A stretch of DNA of 53,648 nt from Paludibacteraceae bacterium (lineage in GTDB: Bacteria > Bacteroidota > Bacteroidia > Bacteroidales > Paludibacteraceae): contig JAKSKV010000021.1 in assembly GCA_024401555.1 (NCBI GenBank), forward strand, positions 1 to 53,648, given 5' to 3'. Below the pieces are notes generated by a model. That model was not told the origin of the DNA and did no database searches. It was given only the letters and a program-made list of their open reading frames with translations. The translations under genes and the position numbers were made by a program. Positions 16,425 to 26,410 of this stretch are shown here, piece by piece; the first letter of the stretch is position 1, and every line of letters starts with the position of its first letter.

Positions 16425-19145
16425 ATGATTATGAGTAAGAAGCTTTACATATTTTTGTTGATGTTGATTGGATGCGCGACATCCCATTTGTTCGCTCAGG
16501 AAGTTTGGAAAACCGTTTATTACAATGATTTTGGAGGAAACAGCAAGTCCGATCCGTGGGCTGGCCCCGCTATCAGTGAGGTTCCAAGCAGCATCTATTA
16601 CGTGGATGCGGCCCAAGATAGGATGTACGGAAACGACTATACGGTGGTAAAGCACTACGACAACAACTCCGATTGGTACATCGGTGGTGACCACACCAAT
16701 CCATCGGACCGTGAGCAGGGTTACTTCGTTGTCATCAATCCGGATGGCGCCAAGAGTGATGTGACCGCCTTCGTGACACCTTTGAAGGGTTTGTGTAGAG
16801 GCGTTACCTTCAGATTCTCCGCATGGGTGGCAAATATGATGTTGCCTAACAAATCAGGTTCGTCTATGATCCCTTACGTCGGTGTCGGTGTGTATGAGTC
16901 TGACCAACCAGTCTCTTTGGTCTCTCCAAATGCGTACAAGGTGGAGAAGATCCCATGTGCCGAGCAAGATGTCGATAGCCCAAGCTTGGCATGGCAAGAG
17001 GTGGAGATCGAGTTTACTATGAACGGAAATAATGAGGAGGCATACTTTATCGTTGTGATGCACCAGCCAGAGTCTAACGGTTGGGACTTCGCGATCGATG
17101 ATATCCGAATTGAGGTGAAGCAACCTGAGGTGACTATCAGCCATGACGATATCTATTATGAGGATCCGTTGACATTGACCGCTTCTTTCGATAACAATGG
17201 TTTCTTCTCTGATATGAACAGTACTCAATATACTTGGGAGTACAGCGCAAATGGCAATGACTACGAGACTGTCAAAACAGAGAATTACAGCAACGACAAG
17301 AACTTCTCTTATACGATTCCTTCTTTTGACAGAACAAAAAACAATGGTTACTACCGTGTGACGATTGGAGAGAAGGGTAATATGGATTCTGAGGTTTGCT
17401 CTTTGACCAAGGTGATTCAAATCGATGAAGACAAGGATAAGGTAAAGGTTTCATTGTGTGCGGGTGAGTCCAAGACCATGAAGGATGGTACCGTAATTAA
17501 CGCATCCCAATATAAGACCGGAGATGTGAAAGTAAGCGCTGATGGTAAAATCACTTATTACATCACGGTGAAGGAACCTAAGACCATCAAGATGAATGAC
17601 GAATACATTTGTATCGGTTCAGAGTACAATGGTATGTGTGCCGATTACAAGGGTAAGGTGTTCGACAATGAGGAGAATATCAATGTAGAGATCGAATACA
17701 AGGATGAGGATGGTTGTTTGGATTCTGTCCAAACATGGACGATCCGTGTCTCTGGCCCTTCCGTCGTGAAGCGTGACGACAAGGTGATTTGTCAAAATGG
17801 AGAGGCTTACGGTAAGACTTACGACGAGGCTGGTGTTTTCGATGAGTCTGTGACAAATCCTGAAAATTCTTGCATCGAGTATATTTATCAGGTAACGGTT
17901 AACCCTATATACGATAGAACCGAGACCAAATATTTGTGCCAAGGCGAGAAGTTCAATGGTAAGACCTATAATGAGATCGGTGGTCCGTTCATGGATGCCG
18001 TTACTTACAAAACCAAAAGTTGCGGTTGCGATAGTACGGTGGGATATACCATCTATGTGACCGGTAAGACATATACCGACCTTGAGGATGTCACCTTGTG
18101 TTATGGCGACTCTTATTCATTCGGCAATGAGTCTTATTCCACACCTGGTGTCTATAACTTGGAGGATGTTTACACCAACACCTCTACAGGATGCGATAGT
18201 ATAGTCCGTTTGAAGTTGACGATCTTGGATAAGATCGAGAACAAGGATAATCCAATCGATACTTTGATCTGTTACGATTCAAAATTGTTCGGTGTCGTTT
18301 ATCCGGATCCTACCACTACACCGATTTTGGTCCGTGACCCTCAAACTTATGTTTCGGCCGCTGGTTGTGATAGTATCGTATGGTACAGCTTGACTGTATT
18401 GAAGATTCAATTGAAGTTGGAGGTTAAGTCTGATAGAAATACCGTATGCCGCGGTGAGGAGGTTGAGATTTACATCAAGGAGTTGAAACCAAGCAATGTT
18501 CCATATCAATGGTTCCCTAACTTGGGAGGATCCAACTCTTCAAAGAAGAACTTCACCCCTACTGGAGATATGGATTGCGTCGTAAAGGCTGAGCGTGTGA
18601 TCGACGCCACTTCAACTTGCGTCACAACTGATACCATCCATGTATATGTGAAGGAGTCTCCAGTCTTGGAGATCGAATCGGTTGACCAAAAGGAGAATCT
18701 TGTCATCTACTCGGTAACGGGAGGTTCTGAACCATATAAGTTCTCTTTGGACAAGAAGGATCTTGGTTCTGACAATTCAGGCGAGATCAGAGAATCTCCA
18801 ATCGGTGCCCACAAATTGGTTGTCACTGACGTGAACGAGTGTTCTGACGCTGGCTTCTACGAAATCTCTCCAATCCCTGTTACGCCGATGGAGTATTTCA
18901 CTCCTAACAATGACGGAGAGAACGATATGTGGTACATCGAGAATGCGGATGTTTATCCAAATTGCAAGGTTACCGTTTACGATCGTCACGGACGTGTCGT
19001 TTACCAATCACAAGGATATGATAATGCCGCTGGATGGGATGGTACCTATAACGGAAAGCCTATGCCGTCAACGGATTACTGGTATGTGATTAACCTTCCT
19101 GAGTCTGACACTCAGTTGATGGGTCACTTCACATTGCTTCGATAA
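16425..19145 (+). CDS. Secreted adhesin-like protein with T9SS type B (CHU_C) sorting domain
   Basis: A 906-residue secreted protein with a signal peptide of about 24 residues. It may start at the ATG at 16425 or the one at 16431. Residues about 25-230 form a jelly-roll-like, possibly carbohydrate-binding module (WDFAIDDIRIEV). Six repeats of about 50 residues follow, each opening with a cysteine motif (CAGE, CIGSE, CQNGE, CQGE, CYGD, CYDS). Most carry a second Cys late in the repeat, often as GCDSIV, so a disulfide per repeat is likely. The C-terminus (TPNNDGENDMWYIENADVYP, then VYDRHGRVVYQS) is the gliding-motility-associated C-terminal domain used for type IX export. It is probably a surface adhesin or structural protein; the ligand is unknown. 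Confidence 0.87.
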   Translation: MIMSKKLYIFLLMLIGCATSHLFAQEVWKTVYYNDFGGNSKSDPWAGPAISEVPSSIYYVDAAQDRMYGNDYTVVKHYDNNSDWYIGGDHTNPSDREQGYFVVINPDGAKSDVTAFVTPLKGLCRGVTFRFSAWVANMMLPNKSGSSMIPYVGVGVYESDQPVSLVSPNAYKVEKIPCAEQDVDSPSLAWQEVEIEFTMNGNNEEAYFIVVMHQPESNGWDFAIDDIRIEVKQPEVTISHDDIYYEDPLTLTASFDNNGFFSDMNSTQYTWEYSANGNDYETVKTENYSNDKNFSYTIPSFDRTKNNGYYRVTIGEKGNMDSEVCSLTKVIQIDEDKDKVKVSLCAGESKTMKDGTVINASQYKTGDVKVSADGKITYYITVKEPKTIKMNDEYICIGSEYNGMCADYKGKVFDNEENINVEIEYKDEDGCLDSVQTWTIRVSGPSVVKRDDKVICQNGEAYGKTYDEAGVFDESVTNPENSCIEYIYQVTVNPIYDRTETKYLCQGEKFNGKTYNEIGGPFMDAVTYKTKSCGCDSTVGYTIYVTGKTYTDLEDVTLCYGDSYSFGNESYSTPGVYNLEDVYTNTSTGCDSIVRLKLTILDKIENKDNPIDTLICYDSKLFGVVYPDPTTTPILVRDPQTYVSAAGCDSIVWYSLTVLKIQLKLEVKSDRNTVCRGEEVEIYIKELKPSNVPYQWFPNLGGSNSSKKNFTPTGDMDCVVKAERVIDATSTCVTTDTIHVYVKESPVLEIESVDQKENLVIYSVTGGSEPYKFSLDKKDLGSDNSGEIRESPIGAHKLVVTDVNECSDAGFYEISPIPVTPMEYFTPNNDGENDMWYIENADVYPNCKVTVYDRHGRVVYQSQGYDNAAGWDGTYNGKPMPSTDYWYVINLPESDTQLMGHFTLLR

Positions 19146-19200
19146 ATCCATATCGTTTCGATAAAAAGAAAATACTATTAACTTATCAATATATTTTGTT

Positions 19201-19650
19201 ATGTCACAGTTGTCAGATTTTATTTTGAAGCAAGCTCAGGCGGCTGCTTCCGGAAGTAATTTGGATAAGAGCGTATTGAATGGTTTGTCTGATTCTATTT
19301 TGAATAGTATGAAACAGACTGCATTGAAGCAAGGCGGAATCGAACAATTGACAGCTTTGTTCACTGGCAAGTCTTCTGCGGAGAACAGTCCAATCACTGC
19401 TTTGGCTTCTCAAATATTCTCTTCTCAGATTGCACCTAAGTTGGGATTGTCTTCTTCCGCATCTTCGGCTGCATCCAGCCTTTTGCCTACTATTTTGGGC
19501 GCATTGGTTACCGCCATTGTGAACAAAAAGGCTTCTGGTTTGGATTTGTCTTCTATCTTGTCCGCTTTGGGTGCAGGAAATAGTAACTCTTCGCTCGGCA
19601 AGTTGGGTTCAGTTGTTGGTGTTTTAGGCAAGTTGTTCGGAAAGAAATAA
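19201..19650 (+). CDS. Small Ala/Ser/Leu-rich protein, DUF937-like
   Basis: A 149-residue protein of low complexity, predicted helical, with no signal peptide. The segment APKLGLSSSASSAASSLLPTILGALV resembles the DUF937/YidB-type repeats in which short amphipathic helices are followed by LLP.LLGAL, but the match is by eye and weak. It lies 55 bases after the adhesin-like gene with no terminator between them, so it is likely co-transcribed, and a strong terminator follows. Its role is unknown. Confidence 0.75.
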   Translation: MSQLSDFILKQAQAAASGSNLDKSVLNGLSDSILNSMKQTALKQGGIEQLTALFTGKSSAENSPITALASQIFSSQIAPKLGLSSSASSAASSLLPTILGALVTAIVNKKASGLDLSSILSALGAGNSNSSLGKLGSVVGVLGKLFGKK

Positions 19651-19672
19651 TAGTTTAATAACAATTTAATGT

Positions 19673-19717
19673 AAATCCCAGGATGGTCTCATCTTGGGAT
19701 TTTTTATTTTTTTTCGA
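19673..19717 (+). terminator. Rho-independent terminator
   Basis: AAATCCCA-GGATG pairs with CATCT-TGGGATTT (13 bp, one wobble) around a 4-base loop, followed by a long T-rich tract. It ends the adhesin/DUF937-like unit. Confidence 0.92.
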
Positions 19718-19783
19718 CCTATGCAGCTATTCGGCGTAGGTATTTCTTCCTTTTGTGGTTTGTTAAGGTTTAATATATTATTT

Positions 19784-21046
19784 ATGGCAATACAATCTAC
19801 AAAATACCAGGCGCATATGTCGGCAGAATCGTTGTTAAAGGACTATTATGGATCCCAGTGGCATAGTTGGGTAGATGAGAAGTTAGCAGGTATTCCTTAT
19901 GAATTGCCTGAAGATGCTGACGAATCGATCGATTCGCTCATTGAGATGTATAAAAACAAGAAGAGCCGAAAAGTCGCCTATGCTTCGCGCAAACTTAAAA
20001 AGATGTTTTCGCATCTGCCTCCATTTGACCAACGTAAGGTCGGTATCGCCCTGTTGGAAGGCAACTGTACCGATTCGACTTATATATGCCTGCGTTTGAT
20101 TGACTATAAAAAGAGTCTCTACATCCCTTGGAAGATCAATTGGCATCCTGCCTATGCGAAGGCGGTCGAGTTGGCGTGGACTCGCTATCATGAATTCCAT
20201 TGTGGCCGTCTCATGATTCAGCATCTGGACGAAAAGGTGGTTCGAAGTTACTGGGATGAGTTGTCTGGTGATGAATATTATTTGTTGTTGTGCCGTCGTT
20301 TTGTCTGTGCGCCCTGGTTCCAATTGGATGTGGAACGTCTGAAGCGTGTGGCTGATATCAATGAGTATCTCTTCGTTATGTCCCGCACCGCCCAAGGTGT
20401 CTCATCTGAAGAGGCGCGGGAGTTGCTCTATCGTTGGATGGCGGTCTTCTCTTTTCGGGATTATCCTGTCAACATTGGTCTCTATTCGTTTTGGTCGCGT
20501 GTCCCTGACGATCTCTTTGTGGGACGAGTAGGGAATGGTAGCTATCATGTGTTGAATGGCTGGGGAGTAGATACCGCGCTTTTCTATTTGTTGATGATGG
20601 GGCATCAGTCTGTGGTGGAGGATTTTGTCCGTTGGGGAGATCGTGTCAGCCAATCGTTTTACAGTAGGGTGAATTCGTCAATGGGTAGTGCGCAGCAAAG
20701 TGAGTTGTTTTGTCGAACCATTGTAGATGAATTCCCTGCTGATTTGAAATATCTCACAGCTCTCGATGTGGAGAACTATCTCTATTTCGTCTATCCTTCG
20801 CATCCTTTTGTCACCCCTCGGTTGAGTTGCCCGATGTGGGCAACCGACGGTTATTGGGAACCATTACCCTCCTCAGAGAGGAAAGATAATTCTGATGAGG
20901 ACACTTCTTCAAGTCGTGAATGTCGTGAGGTAATGGTGGAGCGGAATCCTATCGTCAAAGATTTGTTCGATGCGTTGGATCCCTCATCCGCCATAGCTGT
21001 GCATTCCTCCGAAAAAGTAGTTGACGCCAAAGTAGGTGACCAATAG
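19784..21046 (+). CDS. Protein of unknown function
   Basis: A soluble-looking 420-residue protein that I do not recognise. It is rich in aromatic residues (Trp, Tyr) and charged helices and has no signal peptide or membrane segment. The last 60 residues are polar and look disordered (SSERKDNSDEDTSSSRE). Met at 19784 is chosen because the in-frame extension upstream starts inside the terminator T-tract and reads as hydrophobic non-coding translation. Its last 21 codons overlap, antisense, the end of the CcsBA gene. The CcsBA end is conserved, so this tail is probably free to vary. No neighbour suggests a job. Confidence 0.72.
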   Translation: MAIQSTKYQAHMSAESLLKDYYGSQWHSWVDEKLAGIPYELPEDADESIDSLIEMYKNKKSRKVAYASRKLKKMFSHLPPFDQRKVGIALLEGNCTDSTYICLRLIDYKKSLYIPWKINWHPAYAKAVELAWTRYHEFHCGRLMIQHLDEKVVRSYWDELSGDEYYLLLCRRFVCAPWFQLDVERLKRVADINEYLFVMSRTAQGVSSEEARELLYRWMAVFSFRDYPVNIGLYSFWSRVPDDLFVGRVGNGSYHVLNGWGVDTALFYLLMMGHQSVVEDFVRWGDRVSQSFYSRVNSSMGSAQQSELFCRTIVDEFPADLKYLTALDVENYLYFVYPSHPFVTPRLSCPMWATDGYWEPLPSSERKDNSDEDTSSSRECREVMVERNPIVKDLFDALDPSSAIAVHSSEKVVDAKVGDQ

Positions 21047-23191
21047 GCTGATAAAGGCGAAAAAGAGGAACAGGTGCATGTTGATACTCTTCTGCAAGGG
21101 AGGAATGAGTGAGGCGTGGAAAGCGAAACTGTACAAAAGGAGGGTGATCAACGCCCATGTCTCTTTGGGGTCCCAAGCCCAGTAATCTCCCCACGACACA
21201 TTGGCCCAAATCGCTCCGGTGAAGATGCCTATAGTCATGGCGAATAGGGTCGGATAGAGGAGTAGTTTGTTTAGGATCAAAAACCGCTCTTCCACTTCGT
21301 CGTTTGTGCGGATGAGGTGGGTGAGGATAGCGGCAAAACTGATCAGTGTGATGAATCCCGCTAATGTGTAGGAGATCATCATCAGCGATACATGTATGCT
21401 GAGCAGAGGCGAGTTGAGTACGGGCATCAACGGTGTGATTTTAGGGTCCATATCGCTCAGGGATGAGGCCAGTAGGGCGAATCCGGAAACGAGGATGCCG
21501 ACAGGAAGGCAAACTTTTAGTTTTCTGTTGCCGATGATGGCCAGCGCTTGTGATAGCCAACCAATGGTAAGCAGTGTCTCGTGTCCGTTGGAAAAGGGCA
21601 ATCTGCCTGAAATGATCATGCGCAGCGTGATGCAGTAGGTGAGATAGAGTAGGGATAAAATAATAAATAGGAGAAACGGTTTTTCGTTCCACCTTTTGTT
21701 AGGATGAAAGAGATGAATGCATAGCAGTATAAAGGCGAGAATGCCCACGGTTAGGACGATGTAACTATAGATTGCGGTCTGGTTGGTGTGGATGTAGAGG
21801 TGTTCCGCCTTCAGTTGCAATGTGGATGGAGCGGCCTCGCCCAATTTGTTTTGCTGAAGATGATGGAGCTTCTCAATCCATGGAACGCAATCTTCGCCCT
21901 CCTTGTGGGATTGGTAACAAAGGGAGAAGAAGTTTTTGATGAGCATCGCATTTTGTTCGTCAACAGAGGCGATCTCCGCCGTGTCGGTGGGTGCGATTAG
22001 GTGGTAGCCCTGTTTGGATTGGACGGGGAATATCTTGAGCGTGACGCCGGATTCCAACATGGCGATGATCTCCGCCTTCTCGTCCAATTTAGCCAGCTCT
22101 TTCCTCCTTTTGTCGCCCATGCCATTCCGTAGCCCTTCTATTTCCGCCAGTTTAATCTTATACTGTTTCTTTGAGTTGAAAAAATCCACGAAACGGGCCC
22201 TGCCTGTTATGCCTAAAAGTTCTCTGTCTTGGCTGTTTTTTATCTTTATCATGGGCTCGTATTGCCACTCTTCGGGGTTAAAAATCCATCCGAACAACAC
22301 TTGTGTGGCGGATAATCCATGGTAATGGCTCTTCCCGGTCAGTTTTTTTGTAAAGTCAGTGGCATAAACCTCTACCGTCGTAATCCGATCTTGGTATTCG
22401 ATTAGGAGATTACCCATGGCTTCTGCTGTGGCGGGGTCTATCGTTTGGGGAAGCTGACGCGCTGCTTGGCTCTCTTCATAGTTGCCCCATAGTGCGCCCG
22501 CCAGTATCAGTGATTTCCAAACTGGGTGGTGTAGTAATTGACGGAACCGGCTATTTTTGTCCAATAGTATGGATAGTATGCTGACGAGCAGAAGCAGGTA
22601 ACCCGTATAGGTGAGTCGTACGCCCCATTTGTCGTAACTGACCATGAGAATGGTGCCTTTCTGATCTTGGTCGTAGGAGTGTTGGTAGAAACGGTAACCC
22701 TCTCTCTCGAAGATGCGGTTCATCGATATGTGGATATCGGTGGTGTCGCTGTTAAGTTGAAGCGTGCTGCGGAAATCGGCGGCAGTGTGAGTGCCTTGGT
22801 ACGGGATGATTTCGAAGGATTTCAGTCGTAGAGAGAAGGGGAGTTGACGCTCCCCTTGCGTTGCACTGTAGATTTTGTCCGACGATTCGTTTTCACGAAG
22901 GTGGATGTTTCCTTTGTAGCTTGTGATGTGTGTTGTGAGCGCACCTGCTAAAATCAGCAGGAAGGAGATGTGAAATAAAAAGGATGATTTTATGCGGTGA
23001 AGCTTTCTCTTCATGATGATATAGAGGCTGCTGATGACAAGCGCACCCCAGATGCTTATCACGAGGGGGTGGGAATATAGTTGAATAGCGCTCTCCTCTT
23101 CCATGGATCTGCCGACGATGGTGAAGGCGGCCATTATTAGAATGAGCAGTAGTAGCAATGAGAAAGGTATCCATTGAAATCGTTTAATCAT
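20984..23191 (-). CDS. Cytochrome c assembly protein, CcsB-CcsA fusion
   Basis: A 735-residue multipass inner-membrane protein of the System II heme-delivery type. The N-terminal half is ResB/CcsB-like, with membrane helices near residues 8-28 and 36-58 and a large periplasmic part including HLRENESSDKIYS and MNRIFEREGYRFYQHSYDQ. The C-terminal half is CcsA with about eight helices. It contains the heme-handling tryptophan-rich motif WANVSWGDYWAWDPKETWAL and the family-typical end FGVNYFFGGMHSYGG. It would attach heme to periplasmic cytochromes c. A -7 element lies at 23218-23225. Convergent with, and overlapping by 63 bases, the unknown gene at 19784-21046. Confidence 0.9.
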   Translation of the reverse strand: MIKRFQWIPFSLLLLLILIMAAFTIVGRSMEEESAIQLYSHPLVISIWGALVISSLYIIMKRKLHRIKSSFLFHISFLLILAGALTTHITSYKGNIHLRENESSDKIYSATQGERQLPFSLRLKSFEIIPYQGTHTAADFRSTLQLNSDTTDIHISMNRIFEREGYRFYQHSYDQDQKGTILMVSYDKWGVRLTYTGYLLLLVSILSILLDKNSRFRQLLHHPVWKSLILAGALWGNYEESQAARQLPQTIDPATAEAMGNLLIEYQDRITTVEVYATDFTKKLTGKSHYHGLSATQVLFGWIFNPEEWQYEPMIKIKNSQDRELLGITGRARFVDFFNSKKQYKIKLAEIEGLRNGMGDKRRKELAKLDEKAEIIAMLESGVTLKIFPVQSKQGYHLIAPTDTAEIASVDEQNAMLIKNFFSLCYQSHKEGEDCVPWIEKLHHLQQNKLGEAAPSTLQLKAEHLYIHTNQTAIYSYIVLTVGILAFILLCIHLFHPNKRWNEKPFLLFIILSLLYLTYCITLRMIISGRLPFSNGHETLLTIGWLSQALAIIGNRKLKVCLPVGILVSGFALLASSLSDMDPKITPLMPVLNSPLLSIHVSLMMISYTLAGFITLISFAAILTHLIRTNDEVEERFLILNKLLLYPTLFAMTIGIFTGAIWANVSWGDYWAWDPKETWALITLLLYSFAFHASLIPPLQKSINMHLFLFFAFISLLVTYFGVNYFFGGMHSYGG

Positions 23192-23217
23192 CTCTCTTAT
23201 TATTTAAATGTCTGTTG

Positions 23218-23225
23218 CAAAAATA
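23218..23225 (-). promoter_or_regulatory. Promoter -7 element for CcsBA
   Basis: The minus strand reads TATTTTTG, with a TTCA at roughly the -33 position. It lies about 27 bases before the start codon. Confidence 0.55.
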
Positions 23226-23278
23226 CTGTTTTTAGACTTTGAAATGAATTTTCGGGGAAAAATCCCGAGGTGATGGTA

Positions 23279-23308
23279 ATAAAAAAAGTCCTGCCGTTAT
23301 GACAGGAC
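23279..23308 (-). terminator. Rho-independent terminator of valS
   Basis: On the minus strand GTCCTGTC pairs with GGCAGGAC (8 bp, one wobble) around ATAAC, followed by TTTTTTTATT. It lies 27 bases after the valS stop. Confidence 0.92.
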
Positions 23309-23334
23309 CTTCTCAATAACGCTATGGCGTGTGC

Positions 23335-26028
23335 TTATTTCATCTTTGCGATGTTCTCCTTCAATGTGGCGATCTTGCTCTCTGCGTCAGACTTCTTCTT
23401 ACGCTCCTTCTCCACGATTTCAGGCTTTGCGTTAGCGACGAACTTCTCGTTGCTCAACTTCTTTTCCACGCCTGCCAAGAAGCCTTCCAAGTACTTGATC
23501 TCCTCTTCCATCTTCTTGATCTCCTCTTCTACGTTTACGTTGTTGCCAAGAGGTACGGAAATCTCGATGGTGCCCACCATGAAGGTAGCGGCTGCGCCAC
23601 CCAAGTCATCAGTGGTCTCGGCGATCTTGCTGACGTTGGCCAACTTCTCGATGATGGCGTTGTTCTTATCGTCAAACTCCCCTTTGTAGAACATCTCGAA
23701 CGCCTCACGTGGGCTGATGCCCTTGTTGGCTCTGATGTTACGGATACCGGCGATGATGCCTTTGGTGATTTCCATGCGGTTGATGTTCTTCTCGCAGAAG
23801 TCCTCTGCGTTAGGAAGAAGGCTCAACATGATGGTATCCTTGGCGTCACGCTCCTTGATGTTTTGGTAAAGCTCCTCTGTGATGAAAGGCATGAATGGGT
23901 GGAGCAACTTCAACAAAGTCTCGAAGTAACCGAGGGTTGCCTCGTAGGTTGCCTTGTCGATCGGTTGTTGGTAAGCTGGTTTCACCATCTCCAAGTACCA
24001 AGAAGAGAATTCGTCCCAGAACAACTTGTAAACGGCCATCAAAGCGTCGCTGATTCTGTACTTGTCGAAGCAGTCATTGATTTCAGCGATGGTCTTGTTC
24101 AATTGGTGTTGGAACCATTTTACCGCTTTCTGTGCGGACTCTGGTTGCTCCATATCCTTAACTTCCCAGCCCTTTACCAAACGGAAGGCGTTCCAAATCT
24201 TGTTGTTGAAGTTTCTTCCTTGCTCACAAAGAGCCTCGTCGAATAGGATGTCGTTACCTGCAGGTGCGGAAAGCATCATACCCATACGGACTCCATCGGC
24301 ACCGAAACGGTCGATCAAATCCAATGGGTCTGGTGAGTTACCCAATGACTTGGACATCTTGCGTCCAATCTTATCACGAACGATACCGGTGAAGTAAACG
24401 TTCTTGAAAGGCATTTTACCCTCGTACTCATAACCAGCCATGATCATACGCGCTACCCAGAAGAAGATGATGTCCGGACCTGTTACAAGGTCGGAGGTAG
24501 GGTAGTAGTACTTAATCTCCTCGTTGCCTGGATTGTTGATTCCGTCGAACAAAGAGACTGGCCACAACCAAGAAGAGAACCATGTGTCAAGCGCATCCTC
24601 GTCACGGACCAATTGGTCAGCGGTGATGTTCTCGTAACCTGCGATCTTCTTCGCCTTTGCCAAAGCCTCCTCAACGGTGAGCGCAACGACGAATTTCTCC
24701 TCTGCGCCCTCAGCTGTTGGAAGGAAGTAGGCCGGAATTCTGTGACCCCACCACAACTGACGAGAGATACACCAATCTTGGATATTCTCCAACCAGTTCT
24801 TATAAGTAGAGACATATTTAGAAGGATAGAACTTCAACTCGCCATTTAAAACCGGAGGAAGCGCGATGTCTGCGAAGTGTTGCATGGAAAGGAACCACTG
24901 CTTGCAAAGACGAGGCTCTACGGCAGTGTCTTGATTACGCTCAGAATATCCTACCTTGTTGTCGTAATCTTCTACCTTTTCAAGTAATCCAGCTTTTTCA
25001 AGGTCGATGGCAATCTGCTTACGAACCTCGAATCTATCTTGACCTACGTACAAACCAGCAGCGTCTGAAATAGTTCCATCTGGATTGAAGATGTCAATTG
25101 TCTCAAGACCGTGGGTCTTACCTAGTGCGTAGTCGTTCACGTCGTGTGCAGGCGTAACTTTCAAACAACCAGTACCAAACTCCACGTCAACGTAACGGTC
25201 CTCGATGACTGGGATGACTCTGTTCACCAATGGAACGATCACCTTGTGACCCTTCAACCATTGGTTCTTCGGGTCCTTAGGATTGATACACATAGCGGTA
25301 TCACCCATGATGGTCTCAGGACGAGTAGTTGCCACAACTGCGTAGTAACCCTTCTCGTCCTTGTGTAGGATTTCACCCTCTTCGCCGGTTGGCTTAACGG
25401 ATGCGCTATCCTGTACATAGTATTTTAGATAGAACAATTTGCTCTTCTCCTCGCGGTAGATCACCTCTTCGGTTGAAAGCACTGTTTGCGCTTTGGGATC
25501 CCAGTTGACCATACGAAGACCACGGTAGATCAATCCCTTGTCGTAAAGGTCAACGAAAACCTTCAGTACCGACTCGGATCTCTTGTCGTCCATGGTGAAT
25601 GCGGTGCGGTCCCAATCGCATGAAGCTCCCAATTTCTTTAATTGCTCAAGGATGATGCCTCCGTGCTTTCTGGTCCAGTCCCAAGCGTGCTCAAGGAATT
25701 GCTCACGGGTAAGATCTTTCTTCTTGATACCCTCGCTGGCAAGTTTATTGACCACCTTGGCCTCTGTCGCGATGGATGCGTGGTCGGTACCTGGCACCCA
25801 ACATGCGTTCTTTCCCAACATACGGGCACGACGAACCAAGATGTCTTGGATCGTGTTGTTCAACATGTGTCCCATGTGGAGCACACCTGTCACATTTGGT
25901 GGGGGAATAACGATTGTGTAAGGTTCGCGACCATCTGGCTTCGATTTGAAGAAGCCATTGTCCAACCAGTATTGGTACCACTTCGACTCAACGTCGGCTG
26001 GGTTGTACTTGCTTGCCAATTCTTCCAT
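23335..26028 (-). CDS. valS: Valine--tRNA ligase
   Basis: Class I synthetase of 897 residues that charges tRNA-Val. It shows the HIGH-type motif [17 protein letters not shown], the editing-domain segment [17 protein letters not shown], the KMSKS motif [17 protein letters not shown], and the C-terminal coiled coil ([19 protein letters not shown] onward) typical of ValS. The length is normal. It has its own -7 element and a strong terminator, so it is a single-gene unit. Confidence 0.97.
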   Translation of the reverse strand: MEELASKYNPADVESKWYQYWLDNGFFKSKPDGREPYTIVIPPPNVTGVLHMGHMLNNTIQDILVRRARMLGKNACWVPGTDHASIATEAKVVNKLASEGIKKKDLTREQFLEHAWDWTRKHGGIILEQLKKLGASCDWDRTAFTMDDKRSESVLKVFVDLYDKGLIYRGLRMVNWDPKAQTVLSTEEVIYREEKSKLFYLKYYVQDSASVKPTGEEGEILHKDEKGYYAVVATTRPETIMGDTAMCINPKDPKNQWLKGHKVIVPLVNRVIPVIEDRYVDVEFGTGCLKVTPAHDVNDYALGKTHGLETIDIFNPDGTISDAAGLYVGQDRFEVRKQIAIDLEKAGLLEKVEDYDNKVGYSERNQDTAVEPRLCKQWFLSMQHFADIALPPVLNGELKFYPSKYVSTYKNWLENIQDWCISRQLWWGHRIPAYFLPTAEGAEEKFVVALTVEEALAKAKKIAGYENITADQLVRDEDALDTWFSSWLWPVSLFDGINNPGNEEIKYYYPTSDLVTGPDIIFFWVARMIMAGYEYEGKMPFKNVYFTGIVRDKIGRKMSKSLGNSPDPLDLIDRFGADGVRMGMMLSAPAGNDILFDEALCEQGRNFNNKIWNAFRLVKGWEVKDMEQPESAQKAVKWFQHQLNKTIAEINDCFDKYRISDALMAVYKLFWDEFSSWYLEMVKPAYQQPIDKATYEATLGYFETLLKLLHPFMPFITEELYQNIKERDAKDTIMLSLLPNAEDFCEKNINRMEITKGIIAGIRNIRANKGISPREAFEMFYKGEFDDKNNAIIEKLANVSKIAETTDDLGGAAATFMVGTIEISVPLGNNVNVEEEIKKMEEEIKYLEGFLAGVEKKLSNEKFVANAKPEIVEKERKKKSDAESKIATLKENIAKMK

Positions 26029-26068
26029 ATTGTTTGTCTATTCTAAATTATTTCGAAATATTAGGTTG

Positions 26069-26076
26069 CAAATTTA
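26069..26076 (-). promoter_or_regulatory. Promoter -7 element for valS
   Basis: The minus strand reads TAAATTTG, about 40 bases before the valS start; no clear -33 element. The promoter lies downstream of the orphan terminator at 26122-26158, so that terminator is unlikely to be a valS leader attenuator. Confidence 0.5.
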
Positions 26077-26121
26077 GTGAAAACAAATTGAAGATAAGAC
26101 TTTTGATGAGGTAAATGATGC

Positions 26122-26158
26122 AAAAAAATGGGCGTGTCATCTGTATCGACACACCCAT
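26122..26158 (-). terminator. Orphan Rho-independent terminator upstream of valS
   Basis: On the minus strand ATGGGTGTGTC pairs with GACACGCCCAT (11 bp, one G-T) around 9 bases, followed by seven T. No minus-strand gene ends here: the gap 26029-26410 holds only the valS and plus-strand promoters and this hairpin. It may end an unannotated small transcript or block read-through into valS. Confidence 0.75.
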
Positions 26159-26360
26159 TCCCTGAAAAGATACGAGTATTTACTTTAAAATTGGTTTTTC
26201 AGTCTATTACTACTTTACTATCTATTATACAAAAACCGTGCCAATGGATTGATTTTAATAAAATAAATATATGTAAACTTATGAAATATCTTATCGTTAA
26301 TCTGCTGGTTTCTCTATCCTGCTATCGTTTTTGTGAATAAAATATGTTGCGTGATGGGGT

Positions 26361-26368
26361 TACCTTTG
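26361..26368 (+). promoter_or_regulatory. Promoter -7 element for the small membrane protein gene
   Basis: TACCTTTG lies 42 bases before ATG at 26411. This favours that ATG over an in-frame GTG at 26333, which lies upstream of the promoter. Confidence 0.55.
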
Positions 26369-26410
26369 CCTCCTGAAAATGAGTTTAAAAGGTTTAATTT
26401 CATAAATAAA

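Noticed and set aside
26029-26160. A T-box or leader-peptide attenuator for valS using the hairpin at 26128-26158.
   Set aside because: No T-box signature or Val-rich leader ORF is visible, and a -7 element lies between the hairpin and valS, which puts the hairpin outside the valS transcript.
26128-26340. A 70-codon plus-strand ORF between valS and the small membrane protein gene.
   Set aside because: It begins inside the terminator hairpin, crosses AT-rich non-coding sequence, and its translation has no protein-like features.
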